From Nematocida ironsii (taxonomy: Eukaryota; Microsporidia), in assembly GCA_001642415.1 (NCBI GenBank), contig LTDK01000173.1:1-64000 (forward strand): DNA of 64,000 bases, read 5' to 3'. Positions 17,190-25,039 of this stretch are shown piece by piece. The stretch's first letter is position 1; each line of letters opens with the position of its first letter. Both the position numbers and the translations under genes were made by a program. The notes below the pieces were generated by a model. That model saw nothing but the letters and a program-made list of their open reading frames with translations, was not told the origin of the DNA and searched no databases.

Positions 17190-19586
17190 TTATCCTCGGG
17201 ATTTAGGCAGGAAGTATTTATATGCAAATACTAAGGATATAGAAAAAACAAATATAGCAAATATCCATGCACGTAGAATACTCCATAATAAATAAAGCAA
17301 TGACATATTCTTAAGTGAAATAAATGATATTTCAAATGGTTCATGTGGTGTAATATTACCAAGAATTTGAGATATGTGTGTATTAAACTGGTTAAAATTA
17401 ACGTGTCTACTAATTAAGTACTCTTTGTACTCTGAATCCATTTTCTCACCAGATAGAATTTTATTGTGTATTACAAGAGCAAGAATTTCTGTTTTTAGCA
17501 TTTTAAAGTGTGCTTTACTAACAGAATTAGCTATTTCTGGTGTAACTGTGAGTTTGTTTGTGTATAGCAAAATATGCTCTAAAATATGGGAAAATTGCAA
17601 TACAGGACTAACTATCTGTATACCTATCTTTATTATGTAAAGGCATACATAAGACAATCCCCACATAAATGTACATATCCAACCAGGGGTATAGCAATTA
17701 CTTACTGAGGATAGAGTGTCCATTAAACTTGTAGATTTAAATACATGAAGTGTACAGGAAAACTCATCTAGTTGTAATGTTTCAGTTGGTGCTTTAATTA
17801 AGTAAATCCCCAGTAAAGGAATGGCATTTACTACAAATTGGTAGAGTATAGTTATGCATAAATACTTTTTAAAAGAAGTCAAAAATAGATGCAGTATGGC
17901 TGCGTGTAGAGCTATTAAACCACAGCACATAAACAAAATAGTAATGGGCAGTGCATGGCCAATTGTTGTTGCATTTACTAAATTTGAGTCTGTACACCAA
18001 TAAACACTAAAATATGCTAATACTGCCACAATAAAAAAGGGGATTGCTCTGCACAGAAGAGCATCACATATCTGTGCAATTATAAGTTCAGCCACTGTAA
18101 ATTGATTTGAGCGTATTTGAGCTCTTCTGGTTGCATACAAATGCATATCTAAATAAAATGCAGGACAGTCAGTGTACTGGATACATCCTCCCGAAATAAA
18201 CAGTAAATAAAACAGATGCATAAGAATAGAAATAAATCCATGATTTGCAGATACTCTGTGTATATCTGTGATTATTTCTATAAATTCTGTATCATCACTA
18301 TTTTCTTCCAATAGCTTCTGTTTAATCAATCGGAATATATTTGGAAACTGAAGAGATGAACTGCTTGTGGTGTATTTGTATATATTGTCATTCGTATTTT
18401 CTGTGACTCTACTGTATAACTTAAACAAACACAAATACACCCATACAGCATACACTAAAAACATTCCCATCCCTACTTGTGAAATATATGTGTATACATC
18501 CATATTTACAGGTGTAAGAGTTATATTTCGTATGACTTCTTTACACCGAGGAAAGGATACTTTCAGTTGTGACCAAAGGAATAATGTATTTCTGTGCTTT
18601 ACTGGTGCTTTATCTATCTGGTCATTATTAGCTGTCTCATTGTTTCTTATACAGATATTATTAATTACTAGAATATTCTCATTAGAAATATAATCATTAT
18701 ACTTGTTCTGTAATACCTCTATAAGATATTCTATAGAATACTTTTCCACAGGAAAGCGTATTCCCCTCTCAGTGAAATAATTCTGTACTTGTAATGGACT
18801 ACCAAAATATATAACACATGCTCTGTACATAATAATCACATAGTCAAATACACTTAGTATTTCCTGTGATACTCTATCTACTCGTACTATATTACTACAA
18901 TTTGTCTGTTTAATTGCAGATATAATATTTATATCTGTTTCTAAGTTTATACCTGATAATACACCATCCCATACATTCACTTCATTTAAACCAAGCATTC
19001 CATGTATAAACAGAAACTTTTGTTTCTCCTCATCTGTTATTTCATTTAACATGAGATCTTTTGACTCTATAAGACCCGTAATGGATAAATATTCATTTAC
19101 ATCATATTCTGTCTTACCATGGCACTTTGCAAGGAATAGTAGTGAATTAAACACTGAAATATCTTTAGAAGTATTTCTGATTATATTTGACAGAATATAA
19201 TTAACTCTGTGTAACCAGTTCTTACTCTTTCTTATTATAAGTGTATTACTAGTCCTGTCCTTAACATATACATTACTATAAGTTATATCTGAAGGAGTAC
19301 ACATACCAGCAATACTTTCTAACATAAAGGACTTCTCATTATTATTCGGTCCTATCACAGCAATAAGCTTATTCTCCGGTATAAACAGTGAAATGTTATC
19401 TAAGAGAATATTCCCATCTAAAGTAGTCCGCTTATACTCTTTAAACTGAATGAGTATATGAGATAAATTATCTTCATCTTGTCCATAGTTAGTCAGTGGT
19501 TCATTTATAGGATTATTTCGGATTGCTCCATTTACATCTCTGGTCATATCACGATCTTTATGTTTCTTGCTCAGATCTGCACACAT
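17190..19586 (-). CDS. ABCG-type half transporter with degraded ATPase motifs
   Basis: The 798-residue protein has an N-terminal nucleotide-binding-like domain (about 45-275) and a C-terminal membrane region with about six hydrophobic segments (from about 370), the ABCG/White order. LDNISLFIPENKLIAVIGP and VFDYVIIMYRACVIYFGSP match ABCG framework blocks. The catalytic motifs are broken. The Walker A position reads GPNNNEKS (79-86), with Glu for the glycine before the lysine. The LSGGE signature position is LNEITDEEK (180-188). Walker B ends in WDG (206-208) without the catalytic Glu. The switch-histidine position reads RVDRVSQ. The frame is intact over 2.4 kb, so this is a maintained gene rather than a pseudogene. 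It might act with an active partner or have lost transport. Substrate is unknown. Confidence 0.75.
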   Translation of the reverse strand: MCADLSKKHKDRDMTRDVNGAIRNNPINEPLTNYGQDEDNLSHILIQFKEYKRTTLDGNILLDNISLFIPENKLIAVIGPNNNEKSFMLESIAGMCTPSDITYSNVYVKDRTSNTLIIRKSKNWLHRVNYILSNIIRNTSKDISVFNSLLFLAKCHGKTEYDVNEYLSITGLIESKDLMLNEITDEEKQKFLFIHGMLGLNEVNVWDGVLSGINLETDINIISAIKQTNCSNIVRVDRVSQEILSVFDYVIIMYRACVIYFGSPLQVQNYFTERGIRFPVEKYSIEYLIEVLQNKYNDYISNENILVINNICIRNNETANNDQIDKAPVKHRNTLFLWSQLKVSFPRCKEVIRNITLTPVNMDVYTYISQVGMGMFLVYAVWVYLCLFKLYSRVTENTNDNIYKYTTSSSSLQFPNIFRLIKQKLLEENSDDTEFIEIITDIHRVSANHGFISILMHLFYLLFISGGCIQYTDCPAFYLDMHLYATRRAQIRSNQFTVAELIIAQICDALLCRAIPFFIVAVLAYFSVYWCTDSNLVNATTIGHALPITILFMCCGLIALHAAILHLFLTSFKKYLCITILYQFVVNAIPLLGIYLIKAPTETLQLDEFSCTLHVFKSTSLMDTLSSVSNCYTPGWICTFMWGLSYVCLYIIKIGIQIVSPVLQFSHILEHILLYTNKLTVTPEIANSVSKAHFKMLKTEILALVIHNKILSGEKMDSEYKEYLISRHVNFNQFNTHISQILGNITPHEPFEISFISLKNMSLLYLLWSILRAWIFAIFVFSISLVFAYKYFLPKSRG

Positions 19587-19938
19587 TCACTTTAATTTTT
19601 TAGATACCGCTGTATATTTATTATTTTAATTTAAATAGAAATTATTTAATTTGAAATATTCTGACGTATCATAAAATGAAATTTATATTATTTTTATTCA
19701 ATAGCACGCATTGCATGGTTCTCTGTTAAATATTCTTATTAATAAGTACAAGTAGAGAGTACTACCTACAGTGTAATTATATATTATGCGCATATTTCGG
19801 GTTATATCGGGTTGTAACAAGTATAATATATTATTACTTATTACTTACTGACTGAAATAGCTTGAAATTATACTGTAGAAATACTGTGTTTATACTTGTA
19901 TCTGACTAGTATTACCAAATATAGCACTTTTAAAGTGA
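19587..19938. other. AT-rich intergenic region with motif pair
   Basis: This gap separates the ABCG-like gene's start from the TAN1 stop. Its only recognised content is the tandem TTTCGGGTTA/TATCGGGTTG element, listed separately. The rest is AT-rich without a credible ORF. Confidence 0.45.
19795..19814. promoter_or_regulatory. Tandem CGGGTT element (10-bp period)
   Basis: TTTCGGGTTA is followed at once by TATCGGGTTG, two copies of the recurrent intergenic 10-mer in direct orientation with centres exactly 10 bp apart. It lies between two leftward genes, about 210 bp upstream of the ABCG-like start. Confidence 0.6.
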
Positions 19939-20553
19939 TTATTGCTTACGGGGTGCTCTAGTTATATTAAAATTACCTGGGCATGGTTTTAGTGCTCCTA
20001 TAGCACAGAGATCCTTTACGATCTCAATCATAACCACTTTATCTGGGGTTTTAAGGTCTACCTTTCTGGGTATTTCAGCTGCAACCATTGTTATGATGTA
20101 CTCACTGCTTACGTGTGAGCACAGTCTTTTTGATAGACTGATTCTAAATGATTCCTGGAGACCAATTGATGCACACACTTTTTTTGTCTCATGCAGAAGA
20201 TTATCCATCGTATAGGTAAATATTGAATTTACAGGTATAATCCTTCTAACGTGCTCTGCTCTGGTTGTAAGACTTATCATCATGTTGTATATCTCTATTT
20301 CACTGTATTCTGTGTCATTTCTTATAAACAGTATGTCTGAGTCTCTTTTTCCTCCTAGGAGAGTGAATTCTATCTTTTTCATTTCCTCCTTTTCCTTTTT
20401 CAGTTGCTGCTGAATATCTTTCGGATCAGTTTCATCTGCGGCTGGTGAGCACTGGTTTTTAATATGAAACACTGCCATTTTTAAAAAGAGGAGCACTTCC
20501 TTAACACCATTATAGTATTCTTTATCCACGCAAGTTACAACGAATCCGCCCAT
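19939..20553 (-). CDS. TAN1: THUMP-domain protein, Tan1/THUMPD1-like
   Basis: The first in-frame ATG gives 204 residues starting MGGFVVTC, which matches the THUMPD1 start 'GFLITCNMNE'. The longer frame would need a TTG codon. The C-terminal block VDLKTPDKVVMIEIVKDLC aligns with THUMPD1 'VDLTNPQYTVVVEIIKAVC', and PVNSIFTYTMDNLLHETKK with the preceding THUMP segment. Tan1 binds tRNA and assists the Kre33/NAT10 acetyltransferase in making N4-acetylcytidine in serine and leucine tRNAs. A charged linker (about 42-70) is low in complexity. The gene is divergent from SPB1, with 28 bp between start codons. Confidence 0.72.
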   Translation of the reverse strand: MGGFVVTCVDKEYYNGVKEVLLFLKMAVFHIKNQCSPAADETDPKDIQQQLKKEKEEMKKIEFTLLGGKRDSDILFIRNDTEYSEIEIYNMMISLTTRAEHVRRIIPVNSIFTYTMDNLLHETKKVCASIGLQESFRISLSKRLCSHVSSEYIITMVAAEIPRKVDLKTPDKVVMIEIVKDLCAIGALKPCPGNFNITRAPRKQ

Positions 20554-20581
20554 AAAAAACAACAAAGTGAAAAATTTAATA
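20554..20581. promoter_or_regulatory. 28-bp bidirectional promoter between TAN1 and SPB1
   Basis: Only 28 bp separate the two divergent start codons. The stretch contains GAAAAATTTAA, a symmetric AAATTT core that reads as a T-tract toward TAN1 and an A-tract toward SPB1. Either both genes share a minimal promoter with almost no 5' leader, or each promoter lies inside the opposing coding region. Confidence 0.5.
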
Positions 20582-22294
20582 ATGGCAAAAGTCGGTCCAG
20601 CACGAAAGAAAAAAGTAGGAAAAGACCGTTTAGACAAGTACTATTTTCTAGCGAAAGAGCACGGGTACAGAGCAAGGTCTGCCTTTAAGTTAATACAGTT
20701 AAACCAGTCGTTTAACCTTCTATCCAATATACACTCAGCAGTTGACTTGTGTGCTGCCCCGGGCGGGTGGCTGCAAGTTTTGTCAAAAACTGTTCTTCCT
20801 CCAAGCAAGATTGTTGGAGTGGATTTAGACCCAATAAAACCAATTCACGGGGTACACACTATAGTTGGAGACATCACAGATAAAATATGCAAGGCAGAGA
20901 TACTTGCAGCAGTTGGAGAGACAGAAGTTGACTTGGTCTTACACGATGGTGCGCCCAATGTGGGTGCCTCTTGGGAGAGAGACTCTTATGTCCAGAACGA
21001 GTTGGTGTGCCATGCAGCCAAGCTGGCGTGTAAGATTCTAAAGAAGAACGGGACATTTGTAACAAAAGTCTTCAGATCCAAGGACTTCAACTCTCTGGTG
21101 TGGATGTGCAACCAGCTGTTCACAGAATGCCTTACCACCAAGCCCAGAAGTAGTAGAGATGAGAGTGCAGAAGCATTCTTGGTCTGCAGAGGGTACAAGA
21201 AGCCAGACACACTCGATGAGAAGTTCTTTGACCCACTCTTTATATTTGCAGAAAAAGACGAGGAAGAAGCAAAGGAGAACACACTTTCAAACATTCTCAG
21301 AGAGAGAATAGATCTGAGCAAGTGCACTAAAGTAAAGATTGACTGCATGAAGGACATGATCGATGAGGAAACTGCAATTCTTCTTTCAGACTTACTTGTG
21401 GTAGATGAAGCAGACAAGAGAAGGCTGATCAGAACATTAAAGAAAGTTCAGCGGGCATATATTGGATACCAAGGAAAAAACACTCCAGAGGAAATAGTTG
21501 ACACAAGAACTCCAATAGAAAGACAGCAGGATGAGTTAAATGAGATACAGCGCGCCATGGAGAGAAGAGAGAAGATCCAGCAGAGAAAGATTCTTGCAAA
21601 GAGAACCAAGAGTCTTGGCCTAACTGAAGATGACGTGGAAGAAATAGAGAAAATACACGGAGACTTCTTTGAAGACAACATATTCGACAGAGATGAAGAT
21701 GAGAGCAATGAGCAGTCTGTTGAGGATATAGAATCTGATGAAGAGATAGAGGATGCAGAGAGCGAGCAGAATGACAGTGATGCAGACTCATGCTCATCTT
21801 CATTAGACATAGAAGATAAAGTGTGTGGGTACAGACTAAAGGACGATGAAGAGGAATTTGAGAATGATGGAATCGACAGGTACGTATACGATGATGACGA
21901 AAACCTCCCACACTTCTTCCGAAATGATGAAGAGAAGTACAACAGAAGGTACGTCTTCAATGAAAAGAGAGATGATCTTGAGAAGAAAGTGACTATTTCA
22001 AAGAAGCTTGAAGAGATAAAAGCCCGGCGTATGCGAAGAGTAGAAAGGAAGCTAAGAAAAATAAAGGAAAGACTTGAACAAGGAGAGGAGGCAGTTGACT
22101 TAAGAGCCATCAGAAAAGGTGCCATGAAAAAAGAAGTCAGAGAAAGGCCTAAAATGGTCTTTGCAGGTCCCTCAAAAACTGTTGCAAAGGGAATTAAAGG
22201 AAAGTTCAAAATGACAGACAGAAGAATGAAAAAGGATAAAGCTGGATTAAAGAGGGCAGAAGAAAGAAAAGCCAAGGGAAGAAAAAAGCATTAA
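20582..22294 (+). CDS. SPB1: rRNA 2'-O-methyltransferase Spb1
   Basis: The 570-residue protein is an FtsJ/RrmJ methyltransferase with the K-D-K-E tetrad at Lys36, Asp122 (HDGAPN), Lys162 (VTKVFRSKDF) and Glu197 (ESAEAFLVCRG). The SAM-binding loop is DLCAAPGGW (55-63). The N-terminus GKDRLDKYYFLAKEHGYRAR is near-diagnostic of Spb1, which methylates the 27S A-loop guanosine and is needed for 60S assembly in the nucleolus. A long acidic stretch (about 355-450) and a basic Lys/Arg-rich tail correspond to the Spb1 C-terminal domain. The start is the first ATG; the open frame extends upstream only through a GTG. Codons are less AT-rich than in the lineage-specific genes. It is shorter than yeast Spb1 (841 residues). 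Confidence 0.94.
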   Translation: MAKVGPARKKKVGKDRLDKYYFLAKEHGYRARSAFKLIQLNQSFNLLSNIHSAVDLCAAPGGWLQVLSKTVLPPSKIVGVDLDPIKPIHGVHTIVGDITDKICKAEILAAVGETEVDLVLHDGAPNVGASWERDSYVQNELVCHAAKLACKILKKNGTFVTKVFRSKDFNSLVWMCNQLFTECLTTKPRSSRDESAEAFLVCRGYKKPDTLDEKFFDPLFIFAEKDEEEAKENTLSNILRERIDLSKCTKVKIDCMKDMIDEETAILLSDLLVVDEADKRRLIRTLKKVQRAYIGYQGKNTPEEIVDTRTPIERQQDELNEIQRAMERREKIQQRKILAKRTKSLGLTEDDVEEIEKIHGDFFEDNIFDRDEDESNEQSVEDIESDEEIEDAESEQNDSDADSCSSSLDIEDKVCGYRLKDDEEEFENDGIDRYVYDDDENLPHFFRNDEEKYNRRYVFNEKRDDLEKKVTISKKLEEIKARRMRRVERKLRKIKERLEQGEEAVDLRAIRKGAMKKEVRERPKMVFAGPSKTVAKGIKGKFKMTDRRMKKDKAGLKRAEERKAKGRKKH

Positions 22295-22548
22295 GCCCAA
22301 AATAAACCAGTAAAAATATTCCATTAATAAAAATATTCACTAAAATTCCTTTATGCAAGTAAACCAAGAAATAATTAACAGGTTTAAATGTAAAATACCA
22401 TAAAAATAACCGATCCCCCTTATGGAATAACTGTTATTTTTACAATATTTCATATTTATTCCGTTAATTATCCCCACCCACCAAAGAATTCTTCTAAATT
22501 CCGGGTTCTATAAAAATCCAAATTTTATGTTTTATTTTTATTCTGTGC

Positions 22549-22839
22549 ATGTCTCGGTTTGTAGAAGAATTAGAATTTGTGCAGTGCCTGTGCAATCCAC
22601 AATATCTTCAGTATTTATACCAACAAGGATATTTTAACAAACACGAATTTAGAGAGTTCCTGTCTTATTTAAGATACTGGAAAAGGCCAGAATATGCAAA
22701 ATACTTATTCTTTCCACAGTGCTTGAATATTCTTGACTTACTAATTGATTCAAAAGAGTTTGTTGAGTCACTGAAGTATAAGCAAATAGTTGAATTAATG
22801 GCATCACAACAATACTTCCAGTGGAAGAACAGAAGATAA
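22549..22839 (+). CDS. MED31: Mediator complex subunit 31
   Basis: The 96-residue protein matches Med31/Soh1 along almost its whole length. RFVEELEFVQCLCNPQYLQYL, YFNKHEFREFLSYLRYWKRPEYAKYLFFPQCL and the IVELMASQQYFQW ending align with family blocks 'FQLELEFVQCLANPNYLNFL', 'YLLYWKDPEYAKYLKYPQCL' and 'FIDEQQILHWQ'. Med31 sits in the Mediator middle module and binds Med7. It is slightly shorter than the fungal and animal proteins and has no extension. A T-rich tract (TTTTATTTTTATTC) lies just before the ATG. It is convergent with the NEDD8 gene, with stop codons 36 bp apart and a motif pair between them. Confidence 0.93.
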   Translation: MSRFVEELEFVQCLCNPQYLQYLYQQGYFNKHEFREFLSYLRYWKRPEYAKYLFFPQCLNILDLLIDSKEFVESLKYKQIVELMASQQYFQWKNRR

Positions 22840-22857
22840 CCCGAATTAACCCGAAAC
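22838..22857. promoter_or_regulatory. Tandem AACCCGAA element (10-bp period) in a convergent gap
   Basis: AACCCGAATT is followed directly by AACCCGAAAC. The pair overlaps the last bases of the MED31 stop codon and lies between two gene 3' ends, so it cannot be an ordinary upstream promoter element of either neighbour. It may mark a terminator, insulator or chromatin site. Confidence 0.6.
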
Positions 22858-22875
22858 ACATAAATTTATGTATAA

Positions 22876-23106
22876 TTATCCACCTCTAAGCGCAAGTACC
22901 AGGTGGAGTACGTCATTGTTCTGTATTCCGTATGTTTCTAATGTATTTGCATCTACAAGCTGTTTTCCACCGTAAATAAGTCTTTGTTGTTCTATGGAAA
23001 TTGCTTCTTTTTCTTGTAACAATTCCTTGACTTGTTTTACTTTCATTGCTTTATCCACCTCTAACTGTACTTCAGTCCCTTCGAGTGTTTTTATCTTTAT
23101 GTGCAT
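22876..23106 (-). CDS. NEDD8: NEDD8/Rub1 ubiquitin-like modifier, encoded in mature form
   Basis: The 76-residue ubiquitin fold ends [10 protein letters not shown]. Ala72 (Arg in ubiquitin) and the VLALRGG tail identify NEDD8 rather than ubiquitin. Ile44, Lys48, His68 and Val70 of the recognition patch are kept. The stop codon follows Gly76 directly, so no C-terminal peptide needs removal and no NEDD8 hydrolase would be required for activation. NEDD8 modifies cullins to activate SCF-type ligases. The gene is convergent with MED31. A run CTTTTTATTTT lies a few bases upstream of the ATG, the housekeeping T-tract pattern. Confidence 0.9.
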   Translation of the reverse strand: MHIKIKTLEGTEVQLEVDKAMKVKQVKELLQEKEAISIEQQRLIYGGKQLVDANTLETYGIQNNDVLHLVLALRGG

Positions 23107-23477
23107 ATGGCTTAAAATAAAAAGAGAAACACAGAAAATAAAGAAACCAGAAAAAACATAAAAATACCAAGAAAGGCGTACAGAAATTAAACCATTAAAT
23201 ATGTAAATAACCCGACATAACCCGAAATAAGTTAGTAGTATAATCTAAATTTAGAGTATATCATATGATATGATTGGTATAAGAATAAGGGGTATAATAA
23301 GGAGGCATTCATATCATATTTAGATAAGACAGCTTATTCCATCAGGAGGTGATTTTCGTATAAGGAGATAAATTAAAACAGATTATTTTTTACGTATCAC
23401 AGGAAATTAACCAATAAGAAGAGTTAATTTAATCTCCTAAAAAGGAGATTACTTCTCCTGATTGTCTATATAAGCAA
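23107..23477. other. Divergent intergenic region rich in possible regulatory repeats
   Basis: This lies between the divergent starts of NEDD8 and a basic unknown protein. It contains the tandem CCCGAC/CCCGAA element (listed separately), a 14-bp palindrome ATATCATATGATAT (23258-23271), several GTATAAGGA/ATAAGGAGG elements (about 23278-23370) and an 8-bp inverted repeat AATCTCCT/AGGAGATT with a four-base loop (23431-23450) shortly before the rightward start. A CCAAT pentamer occurs near 23411. Confidence 0.5.
23209..23228. promoter_or_regulatory. Tandem AACCCGAC/AACCCGAA element (10-bp period)
   Basis: AACCCGACAT then AACCCGAAAT in direct orientation, one helical turn apart. It lies in a divergent gap about 100 bp upstream of the NEDD8 start and about 250 bp upstream of the rightward gene. 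Confidence 0.6.
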
Positions 23478-24815
23478 ATGCGAAAGGTAAAGAATATGGG
23501 AAAAACACACAGAAGAGAAAGAACAACACGTAAAAGTAATAAGCCATCATGGGAGGTAAAGAATCCCATGGTAAAGCCTGTACAAGCTATAAAAGTAGCT
23601 GGTTCACCAAGCATGCGAAGTGAAAGAGACAGGACTAGAACAGGAATCAGAATGGGGGCAACACCACAGCAACAGAGTGAGCACACTGCCACCAGACCAA
23701 TTGAAGAAATAACTCTGAATACTGTTCAGTCCGATCAGGAGTTGAAACTTGCACTGAATGCAATTAATAAATCTGCCAAGAAAATAGCAGATGCACAGAA
23801 AACAAAGAAGTACAACACATGGACAACTGCAGATGAGGATTATACCCTGCCAATAGACCAGAGCAAGCAAACAGCAGTAATTGAAGATGATGAGAATGAG
23901 AATACACAAGATGCAACTGAAGAAATAAAGAATCAGTTAGAATCAACATCTGCTAGCAACTGGAAAGACTTTCCAACAAAAGGAATGCCTGTCCCATCAG
24001 AATCCACTACAGGACCATCCAGTAGAGCTGCTGGGTCATTTAAAGGCATACATAAAGATGTTCAGAGAATGAGTCTGAAAAAAAGAGACTCTTTCAATAA
24101 AACACCTTTTAATAATTCAGTACAGAATCAGTCTATGCAAAGAAAAAATGCTTTATCAGGGTACTCCACTGAGAAGACAAAACAAAGAAATGCAGCTGAT
24201 TTATTACCAACACCAGCACACTTAAAGCATGATAAGAAGCAGTACGGTGCATTCACTCCAAAAACAAAAGGGAATAATATAAGAGCACCCCTTAAGAAAT
24301 CAGTTGGTATGGCAGATAATTCATTTGATTCTACAACCAAGCCAGGATCAAATAAGTTACAGCCAGCATATAAAAGTAAGGAAGTAGTTGGGTACAGCAA
24401 AGTTAATCCAAAGACGAATTCTCGTGCTACTTACTTTACCATAGCAAATAGTGGCATAAACAAAGACCAGCCAGATAAGTGTACTGGTGCAGTAAAAAAG
24501 TGTCCAAAAGCATTGGAAGCAACTCCAGCAAGTAAGGCAAAATTCGCATCTGCTAATTTAGCAAGAATTGCAACACTTGCACCAAAATCCCTAGAATTAA
24601 CAGAATCCGCAACGGGTGCATTGCGTGTCCAAAGAAGAAGGCATACTGACGTGGTAAACAAAGTGTTTAAATCCAAGAATTCTTCAAAGAATGATCCATT
24701 CTTAAAAAGAGTCCATCACAAAGTAAACAACAGAACAGCAATGAATGAGTACGCTAAAGAATCCAAATATTCTTCAACGTATAAGCAACCTTCCATTGAG
24801 GATTATGATGAGTAA
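23478..24815 (+). CDS. Basic, disordered protein of unknown function
   Basis: A 445-residue protein rich in Lys, Ser, Thr, Asn and Ala, with almost no hydrophobic core and no domain I recognise. The N-terminus (MRKVKNMGKTHRRERTTRKS) and the region around residues 385-415 (RVQRRRHTDVVNKVFKSKN) are strongly basic, which suits binding to nucleic acid or microtubules. The second methionine (ATG 23496) is an alternative start. The next gene to the right is also Lys/Asn-rich and has similar inverted repeats upstream, so the two may be co-expressed. Function is not inferred. Confidence 0.7.
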   Translation: MRKVKNMGKTHRRERTTRKSNKPSWEVKNPMVKPVQAIKVAGSPSMRSERDRTRTGIRMGATPQQQSEHTATRPIEEITLNTVQSDQELKLALNAINKSAKKIADAQKTKKYNTWTTADEDYTLPIDQSKQTAVIEDDENENTQDATEEIKNQLESTSASNWKDFPTKGMPVPSESTTGPSSRAAGSFKGIHKDVQRMSLKKRDSFNKTPFNNSVQNQSMQRKNALSGYSTEKTKQRNAADLLPTPAHLKHDKKQYGAFTPKTKGNNIRAPLKKSVGMADNSFDSTTKPGSNKLQPAYKSKEVVGYSKVNPKTNSRATYFTIANSGINKDQPDKCTGAVKKCPKALEATPASKAKFASANLARIATLAPKSLELTESATGALRVQRRRHTDVVNKVFKSKNSSKNDPFLKRVHHKVNNRTAMNEYAKESKYSSTYKQPSIEDYDE

Positions 24816-25039
24816 TAAATTATTTATCTACTAATAGTAAATTTTAAATTTCAGGTTATTTCGGGTTTTATTCAGTCTATGCATACGTGCCTGAATAAAG
24901 TACTCATCCAATCATGTATAAGGAATAATCTATTGAACAGAATCCTTGTGGTATAATTGGTTACCTATAAAACACAAATAACAAACCAATTATTCCCTGT
25001 TGTATTAAAGTATAAATAGGGTCATGGAAATATTCTAAA
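24816..25039. promoter_or_regulatory. Intergenic region with motif pair and inverted repeat
   Basis: It contains the tandem element TTTCAGGTTA/TTTCGGGTTT at 24849-24868. A perfect 10-bp inverted repeat, ATAATTGGTT (24953-24962) and AACCAATTAT (24984-24993), lies about 50-90 bp upstream of the next ATG. A GTATAAGGAATAA element near 24917 resembles GTATAAGAATAAGG upstream of the preceding gene. Confidence 0.5.

Noticed and set aside
17190..19586. Calling the ABCG-like gene a pseudogene
   Set aside because: All ATPase motifs are degraded, but the frame is open over 798 codons and the framework is conserved.
21448..22275. 275-codon frame antisense to SPB1, rich in Ser/Phe
   Set aside because: It is the mirror of the acidic and basic SPB1 coding sequence, with no domain.
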